Shown here one piece after another: positions 1-4,869 of a stretch of DNA of 6,836 nt. A program made the translations under genes and the position numbers. Each line of letters begins with the position of its first letter. Position 1 is the first letter of the stretch. Location: positions 1 through 6,836 of the forward strand of contig JBCCRH010000346.1 in assembly GCA_039208045.1 (NCBI GenBank). Reading direction: 5' to 3'. The notes under the pieces were generated by a model, which was given only the letters and a program-made list of their open reading frames with translations, searched no databases and was not told the origin of the DNA. Origin of the DNA: JBCCRH01 sp039208045. Its GTDB lineage: Bacteria > Bacteroidota > Bacteroidia > Chitinophagales > Saprospiraceae.

Positions 1-675
1 CAATCTAATGAGGAGCTACAAGAATTTGCACACGTGGCCTCGCACGACCTCAAGACCCCACTACGAAATATCGCTGGCTTTATTCAGCTACTCAAACGTC
101 GGCTAGCTAATCGATTGAAGCAAGACGAAGCAGAATTCATAGCGTACGCTGTATTGGGTGTCAAACAAATGAATGCCGTTATTGATGACTTACTCAGCAT
201 GTCAAAAGTGAGTCAGTATGACCTGGATAAGACCCCTATTCCATTTGAAGCAGTAGTGCAAGAAGTGCTAGAGGATATGCAGCTAGAGCTGGCAGAAAAA
301 AAGGCAGCAGTAGAAGTAACGGACGATCTACCTACGCTGCACTTCTCTAAGACCAATGCCAAGCGCCTCTTCCAGAACCTCATTTCCAATGCGATCAAGT
401 ATCAAAATGGCGAGCAGCCACAGGTACAGATCCATTGCCATGCAGAGAATGGCCACTGGAAATTTGCGGTTCAGGATAATGGTATAGGCATCCCCCCTGG
501 TTTTGAAGAAAAGGCCTTTAAGATGTTTGAGCGCTTTCATCCCAAAGACCACTACAAAGGCACGGGTATCGGCCTTGCCATTTGTAAAAAGATAGTGGAA
601 AACAATCATGGGAAAATTTGGTACACTTCGGAGGAACATCAGGGCACTACCTTCTATTTTACCCTACCACGGTGA
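1..675 (+). CDS. Sensor histidine kinase, C-terminal part (partial at the 5' end)
   Basis: This is the transmitter half of a two-component sensor kinase. It autophosphorylates a histidine with ATP and passes the phosphate to a response regulator. The frame is open from base 1, so the sensor part lies outside the window; the GTG at 34 is internal, because conserved HisKA sequence (ELQEFAH) precedes it. Numbering from base 1, the HisKA H-box is SHDLKTP with the likely phospho-acceptor His15. The HATPase domain shows an N-box (NLISNAIKY, Asn126 and Asn130), a G1 box DNGIGIP (159-165), an F-box (FKMFERF, 173-179) and a G2 box GTGIGLAI (187-194). All catalytic motifs are intact and the protein ends right after the HATPase fold, so there is no C-terminal receiver domain. 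In Bacteroidota this HisKA type often follows PAS or GAF domains, but that cannot be seen here. No response regulator lies downstream in the window. The next gene starts within about 40 bp on the same strand, so co-transcription is possible. Confidence 0.95.
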   Translation, partial: QSNEELQEFAHVASHDLKTPLRNIAGFIQLLKRRLANRLKQDEAEFIAYAVLGVKQMNAVIDDLLSMSKVSQYDLDKTPIPFEAVVQEVLEDMQLELAEKKAAVEVTDDLPTLHFSKTNAKRLFQNLISNAIKYQNGEQPQVQIHCHAENGHWKFAVQDNGIGIPPGFEEKAFKMFERFHPKDHYKGTGIGLAICKKIVENNHGKIWYTSEEHQGTTFYFTLPR

Positions 676-699
676 ATTGGGATTCGGTCGCTTAGAGGG

Positions 700-730
700 T
701 TGTTTACTGCCGGTAATTGTGGTATAATTG
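700..730 (+). promoter_or_regulatory. Weak candidate Bacteroidota-type promoter before the SNF2 gene
   Basis: A TTG at 700-702 is followed after 20 bp by TATAATTG at 723-730. The latter fits the Bacteroidota -7 box TAnnTTTG with one mismatch, and the spacing falls in the range reported for this phylum. If real, transcription would begin near 737, so translation of the helicase would have to begin downstream of the TTG at 717, for example at the TTG codons at 756 or 804. The match is short and could be chance. The gene may instead be read through from the histidine kinase gene. Confidence 0.2.
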
Positions 731-3683
731 CAACCCACATTTAAAACACATCCTTTTGTATTCCAAGCCCAGTACTAAGCTATCTTACGAAGTAGTCTAT
801 AATTTGTATGAGTTCGCTCCTGGCTTATTCTTGCCCGAAGCATTTATTGTGAGCAACGACCGAGATGGTTGGTTGGCACATATCCAACAAAAAGCGACAA
901 CCGAAACCATTGGGAGTTTTGACTTGGAGCTTACTCCGACGCGGATTAGCTTATTTACCATTATCCAAGAGCTACAGATCAAAGTGCTGGCCAAGCGCTT
1001 TAGCCCGCCCAAGCGAAAGGTAAAGCCGCTAGAAGAGCTGCTAGAAGACCGAAAAGTAAAGGCAACCATTCACAAATATGTACATCGGAAAGTAGCCATG
1101 CTGCTAAGCGCCGTTAAAAAAGAACGGCTTCCCATTTGCTGGGCAGTAGAACGGCGGGTACTCGTGAAGGACTTTACCATGGCTATCCAAGTTCAGCCCC
1201 TGAGCCCTCATTTGTACTTCAAAAAATCAGAAAAAGGAGTAGCGTATCAGCTTCGATTAGAAGATGAGAACAGCATCTGGCAAATACAAGAAAAGGAAGT
1301 GACGCCTATCACCAACCATCCTGCTTGGCTATTCGTAGATTATCAGCTCTATGAGGTAGCGCATATCAATGGCAATATGGTGAAGCCTTTTCGGCAAAAA
1401 GATACGGTGCATATCCCTAAAGATGCGGTGCGCACTTACTTCCAGAGTTTTATTCTGAAGGTTGCTGGAAAGGCGGATATTGAAGCAGAAGGCTTTGAAA
1501 TACAACAGCATAAAGAATTGCTTCACTGTGAGTTGGAACCCGTCAAGGGCTTATTTACGGATAATTGGGCAGTAGTGGCACGAATGGTCTATGAGCATGG
1601 CGCATTTGGTTGGAGTGAACAGCGTGAAAAAAGTACGTCATTGGATTTTGAGGATGAAGACGATATACGGATTCATCAGGTTATTCGGGATCGCGCAAAG
1701 GAGCAAGCGTTTGTACAGCAGCTCGAAGCGTTTGACTTGGCACCCACACAAGGCAGTTATTTTGAATTGGCGAAAGCCAATGACGACCCGCTAGCTCTGC
1801 TCCAATGGATAGGTACTAATAGCGCTGCATTAGCTGCTGCTGGCTTCCAGCTGAAAGCACCTCATATTGAAGATAAAAAGCTAACACTTGCGGCATCTAG
1901 CCTTCAGTTTAATACCAGTGTAGATAATGACTGGTTTGACATTTATGGAGAAGTGGTCGTGGGTAAATTTTCGATCCCCTTTTTGAAACTGGTTAAATAT
2001 ATCCGCAACCAGGAGCGCTTATATCCCTTAGAGGATGGCACTTATTTCCTGATTCCGATAGAGTGGATGAATAAGTACAGCACGCTGGCTAAGTTTGCCA
2101 AGAGCGCGGGCGATAATTTGCGCTTAAGCAAAAGTCAGTTTACTATTTTGGAAGGCTTGGGTATTGCGGAAGATGAGCAACCTAAATTGGAAGAAACTTT
2201 CTATTTCGAACCATCCGAAAAACTACAAGCTACACTGCGCCCCTATCAGCTCGAAGGTGCTTCTTGGCTAGTACAACTTTACGAGAATCAACTTGGTGCC
2301 TGCCTCGCTGATGATATGGGACTAGGTAAAACCCTACAAACAATTACTGCTTTGCTCCATGCCAAAGAGCATAAAAAAGTAGATACTCCCAATGCTTCAC
2401 AGCAGCAACTAGACCTCTTTGCACAGCCGGCAGACGTCGATTTTTTGCAGCCCCTGCATGCCCTCATCATTTTGCCTGCTTCGCTGGTCTTCAATTGGGA
2501 GCGCGAGCTCCAACGCTTTGCTCCCCACCTGAGCGTATACAAACATACCGGCCCCAAGCGCCACAAAGATATCCGCCTGCTCCAACGCTTTGACGTCATT
2601 TTAACCACCTACCAAACCGCCCTGCGCGACGTCCAGCTCCTACAGCAGCTAGAGTACGAGTACATTGTTTTAGACGAAAGTCAACAGATCAAAAATAAGG
2701 ATAGCAAGGTCTTTAAGGCGATCAATCAACTTGAAGCCCGCCATAAAATTTCTCTCAGTGGTACGCCCATCGAAAACTCCCTATCTGATCTCTGGGCGCA
2801 AATGCAATTTATTAATCCTAATCTGCTGGGCAGTTTCAATTTCTTTAAAAAGGAATTTATCACGCCCATTGAGCGACAGCAAAATGAAGAAAAGAAAGAG
2901 CGCCTCCGCTCCTTGGTACAGCCCTACTTGCTCCGCCGCACCAAAGAAGAAGTCGCCCGCGACCTCCCGCCCCTCACGACTAAAATTTTCTATTCTGAAA
3001 TGTCGCCAGAGCAAAAAAAGCTCTACGAACGCGAAAAGTCAGCTACCCGCAACCAGCTACTCGATAACTTTGAGGCCAATAATCCGAAGTTCAAAATTAT
3101 GGTGCTGCAATCGCTCACCCGTTTGCGCCAGCTCGTGAACCACCCCAAGATGGTGAGTGCGGAATATGCCAAAGACAGCGGCAAGTTTAAGGATATTTTG
3201 GAGCACTGGGATGTTATTCGTAAGGGTGGCCACAAGGTGCTTTTCTTCAGCTCTTTCGTCAAATATCTTGAACTATTTAAAGGGCACTTTGATAAGAACC
3301 AGCTCCCCTACGCATGGCTATCTGGTGCGCTAAATGCTAAAAAGCGCGTTGAACAAATCGAACGCTTTGACCAGGATCCAGACGTGCAATCTTTCTTGAT
3401 TTCCATCAAATCTGGCGGCACTGGCCTCAACCTCACGGCAGCAGAGTACGTCTTTATCCTCGACCCGTGGTGGAATCCTACTATTGAGCAGCAAGCCATC
3501 GCGCGTGCCCACCGTATTGGGCAGGAGAATCAGGTGATTGCGTATAAGTTTATCACAAAAGACAGCATTGAAGAGAAGATTCTGAAGCTACAGGAGCGCA
3601 AATCCAGGCTAGCTGAGGATATTCTGAGTAAGTCGGGTTCTGGTAGCTTTTCGAAGGGGGAGTTGGAGTTTTTGTTGGAGTAA
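717..3683 (+). CDS. SNF2/SWI2-family DEAD/DEAH-box helicase-like ATPase
   Basis: This is a superfamily 2 ATPase of the SNF2 group, cytoplasmic enzymes that move along double-stranded DNA and remodel or displace bound proteins. About 988 residues are encoded. The first ~500 have no motif I recognise; the ATPase core follows in order: LRPYQLEG (507-514), Walker A DDMGLGKT (532-539, Lys538), motif Ia (IILPASLVFNWERE), motif II DESQ (653-656), motif III LSGTPIENS (from 680), motif IV (KVLFFSSF, 840-847), motif V SGGTGLNL (899-906) and motif VI ARAHRIGQ (929-936, arginines 930 and 933). All look functional; DESQ in place of DEAH is normal for bacterial SNF2 proteins. An insert between motifs I and Ia contains QLDLF (564-568). 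The start is unsure: a stop at 714-716 bounds the frame, TTG at 717 is the longest choice, TTG at 756 or 804 are alternatives, and the first ATG would remove about 126 residues. No Shine-Dalgarno sequence is visible. The gene converges on the AraC-type gene downstream. Confidence 0.93.
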   Translation: MWYNCNPHLKHILLYSKPSTKLSYEVVYNLYEFAPGLFLPEAFIVSNDRDGWLAHIQQKATTETIGSFDLELTPTRISLFTIIQELQIKVLAKRFSPPKRKVKPLEELLEDRKVKATIHKYVHRKVAMLLSAVKKERLPICWAVERRVLVKDFTMAIQVQPLSPHLYFKKSEKGVAYQLRLEDENSIWQIQEKEVTPITNHPAWLFVDYQLYEVAHINGNMVKPFRQKDTVHIPKDAVRTYFQSFILKVAGKADIEAEGFEIQQHKELLHCELEPVKGLFTDNWAVVARMVYEHGAFGWSEQREKSTSLDFEDEDDIRIHQVIRDRAKEQAFVQQLEAFDLAPTQGSYFELAKANDDPLALLQWIGTNSAALAAAGFQLKAPHIEDKKLTLAASSLQFNTSVDNDWFDIYGEVVVGKFSIPFLKLVKYIRNQERLYPLEDGTYFLIPIEWMNKYSTLAKFAKSAGDNLRLSKSQFTILEGLGIAEDEQPKLEETFYFEPSEKLQATLRPYQLEGASWLVQLYENQLGACLADDMGLGKTLQTITALLHAKEHKKVDTPNASQQQLDLFAQPADVDFLQPLHALIILPASLVFNWERELQRFAPHLSVYKHTGPKRHKDIRLLQRFDVILTTYQTALRDVQLLQQLEYEYIVLDESQQIKNKDSKVFKAINQLEARHKISLSGTPIENSLSDLWAQMQFINPNLLGSFNFFKKEFITPIERQQNEEKKERLRSLVQPYLLRRTKEEVARDLPPLTTKIFYSEMSPEQKKLYEREKSATRNQLLDNFEANNPKFKIMVLQSLTRLRQLVNHPKMVSAEYAKDSGKFKDILEHWDVIRKGGHKVLFFSSFVKYLELFKGHFDKNQLPYAWLSGALNAKKRVEQIERFDQDPDVQSFLISIKSGGTGLNLTAAEYVFILDPWWNPTIEQQAIARAHRIGQENQVIAYKFITKDSIEEKILKLQERKSRLAEDILSKSGSGSFSKGELEFLLE
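2406..2420 (+). other. QLDLF peptide resembling a sliding-clamp (DnaN) binding motif
   Basis: Codons 564-568 of the SNF2 protein read QLDLF, within a polar stretch (SQQQLDLFAQP) that looks like a flexible loop between motifs I and Ia of the first RecA-like lobe. The established bacterial beta-clamp-binding pentapeptide has the consensus QL[S/D]LF, which this matches at every position. Binding to the clamp is an inference: five residues can match by chance, and the peptide must be exposed to bind. Confidence 0.35.
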
Positions 3684-3719
3684 CAGTGAATTTGGAAAGG
3701 CAATTAGCTAAGAGGGACC

Positions 3720-3805
3720 GCGGATTGCAAATCCGCTAGGCACTGTAACACTAAGCCGCAGACACTAAAAAAGCCTAGCCCGCACCAAGCGGATTTGCAA
3801 TCCGC
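3720..3805. repeat. Pair of 18-bp palindromic units in inverted orientation (REP/BIME-like)
   Basis: The 18 bases at 3720-3737 are the exact reverse complement of 3788-3805, with 50 bp between. Each arm is also a small hairpin alone: GCGGATT pairs with AATCCGC around a three-base loop (GCA in the first, TGC in the second). Just inside, GCTAGGC (3735-3741) can pair with GCCTAGC (3773-3779). The element fills the spacer between two converging genes, a common place for REP/BIME elements. No run of T follows either hairpin on either strand, so these are not canonical intrinsic terminators, although the long stem could still end or protect both transcripts. An eight-base direct repeat AAGCCGCA lies at 3753-3760 and 3823-3830. 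Membership of a dispersed family is inferred, since only this pair is present in the window. Confidence 0.75.
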
Positions 3806-3840
3806 TTAAGAGAATTTTGGCAAAGCCGCATACAATAGCC

Positions 3841-4701
3841 CTAAGCCCTATCCTCCCGCTTTAGCTTGAATTCACTAGGCGTTACTCCAATAATGGCTTT
3901 AAATTTTCGATTAAAGTAAGAGACATTATTATACCCACAGCTGTAGCAAACCTCTGCGATGGTCATATCGGTCGTCATCAAGAGCTTGCTGGCGTGATTA
4001 ACTCGGTATTCGTTGATAATTTCAGTGAAGGTCTTTTTGGTATTTTTTTTAATGAATTTGTAGAAAGCCGATTCGGTGAGGTTAATCTGCTCAGCAGCGA
4101 CTTTTACGCTAATTTCTTTTTGAAAATTTTGGACGATATAATCGTAGACGATCTTGAGGCGATTGAGGTAGGTCGCATCTAAGTTGAGCGAATACTCTTT
4201 AGAGCAAATGGGGTGGACATCTTTGGTGCTAGCCAGAATATTGAGCAGGTCAAACAACGAAATCAATTGGCTCAGGTGATCCTGCCTCAATAATCGTTTG
4301 ATCACCTTTTTAACTTTTTGCTTCGCTGCTGCTCCAAAATGGAGGCCGCGTTGTGCGCGCTTAAATAGAAGGCGTACATGGGCCAGCTCTGGCTTATTGA
4401 TAAAATCTTGACCGAGAAAATCCTCGTGGAGTTGAATGACTACTTGGCTTGACTTGACATCCGTGGTGAAGCCATGTGGCAAATTGGAGCCAAATAGGAC
4501 TAAATCACCCACTTGGTAATCAGAAATTTGATTTCCGACAAATCGCTTCCCCCACCCTTCTTTAGTAAAACAAATTTCGATTTCTGGATGGTAATGCCAG
4601 GCCTGGCTGAGCAGGGGACGGCTCTTTCTCGACACCGTTTTTACGATGAAGGATCGCTCTGGCGAATCGGTTATAATTTCGTATTCTGGCTTCATTTGCA
4701 T
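3841..4701 (-). CDS. AraC-family transcriptional regulator with cupin-like sensor domain
   Basis: This is a 286-residue DNA-binding regulator, the usual length for the family. The N-terminal part looks like a cupin ligand-binding barrel: HYHPEIEI (36-43) followed by a GDLVLFGSNLPHGF segment (65-78), the two half-motifs typical of AraC-type sensor domains. A helical linker spans roughly 105-190. The C-terminal AraC domain has two helix-turn-helix units: the first around VKVAAEQINLTESAFYKFIK (199-218), the second at MTIAEVCYSCGYNNVSYFNR (246-265), ending in the family signature FKAIIGVTPSEF (267-278). Both halves are complete. The start at 4701 gives MQM; the ATG two codons later is an equally good start, and neither has a visible Shine-Dalgarno sequence. 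The gene diverges from the TonB-dependent receptor with 168 bp between them, which suggests it regulates the receptor and perhaps itself. The inducer is unknown; cupin-type AraC proteins often sense sugars or other small molecules. Confidence 0.93.
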   Translation of the reverse strand: MQMKPEYEIITDSPERSFIVKTVSRKSRPLLSQAWHYHPEIEICFTKEGWGKRFVGNQISDYQVGDLVLFGSNLPHGFTTDVKSSQVVIQLHEDFLGQDFINKPELAHVRLLFKRAQRGLHFGAAAKQKVKKVIKRLLRQDHLSQLISLFDLLNILASTKDVHPICSKEYSLNLDATYLNRLKIVYDYIVQNFQKEISVKVAAEQINLTESAFYKFIKKNTKKTFTEIINEYRVNHASKLLMTTDMTIAEVCYSCGYNNVSYFNRKFKAIIGVTPSEFKLKREDRA

Positions 4702-4769
4702 ACTATAATAGCATTTTTATAGCATATACTACCACTTTTTTGCAGAATAGTGTCAGTCAATTATAGTAT
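4700..4769. promoter_or_regulatory. Inverted and direct repeat cluster next to the AraC-type gene start (candidate operator)
   Basis: A perfect 10-bp inverted repeat, ATACTATAAT at 4700-4709 and ATTATAGTAT at 4760-4769, brackets the start of the AraC-type gene and its immediate upstream region. The hexamer ATACTA recurs at 4726-4731, and an imperfect inverted copy TAGTGT lies at 4748-4753. A further direct repeat ATAGCAT at 4708-4714 and 4719-4725 is spaced 11 bp, about one helical turn. Such an arrangement would suit binding of a dimeric regulator and autoregulation. The region is AT-rich, so chance repeats are expected, and the proposal rests on arrangement alone. Confidence 0.35.
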
Positions 4770-4833
4770 TCTACTCATGGCGAAGGCAGGTTTACTTGTA
4801 ATATTGCATGGTTAACACTCTAATTAATAAAAT

Positions 4834-4853
4834 AAGATATTGAAATATATCTT
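4834..4853. promoter_or_regulatory. Short palindrome before the receptor gene (candidate operator/promoter)
   Basis: AAGATAT at 4834-4840 and ATATCTT at 4847-4853 form a 7-bp inverted repeat with a six-base spacer, ending 16 bp before the receptor ATG. It overlaps TATCTTTT at 4848-4855, which fits the Bacteroidota -7 box TAnnTTTG except for its last base. No TTG lies at the proper distance upstream, so promoter assignment is weak. Another near-match, TAATATTG, lies at 4799-4806, also without a clear partner. Confidence 0.25.
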
Positions 4854-4869
4854 TTAACAAAACTATGTT

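Noticed and set aside
2288..2608. Antisense open frame of 106 codons opposite the SNF2 gene
   Set aside because: Its Cys/Ser/Arg-rich product mirrors the coding strand opposite the Walker A region; nothing supports its expression.
2673..2684. Motif II reads DESQ instead of DEAH in the SNF2 protein, suggesting an inactive enzyme
   Set aside because: DEAQ/DESQ-type motif II followed by IKN is usual for bacterial SNF2 proteins, and the key Asp-Glu pair and the other motifs are intact.
2731..3138. A 135-codon open frame overlapping the SNF2 gene in another frame on the same strand
   Set aside because: It lies wholly inside the conserved ATPase core of the SNF2 gene and its product has low-complexity Ser/Lys/Pro-rich composition without any recognisable motif, so it is a shadow frame.
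3720..3805. Reading the palindromic repeat pair as a CRISPR fragment or as classic intrinsic terminators
   Set aside because: The copies are inverted, not direct, and only two are present, unlike CRISPR; neither hairpin is followed by the T-run of an intrinsic terminator on either strand.
4777..4815. A 12-codon ATG-started frame in the divergent promoter region (possible leader peptide)
   Set aside because: It is very short, has no ribosome-binding signal or attenuator-like hairpin after it, and shows no run of a regulatory amino acid.
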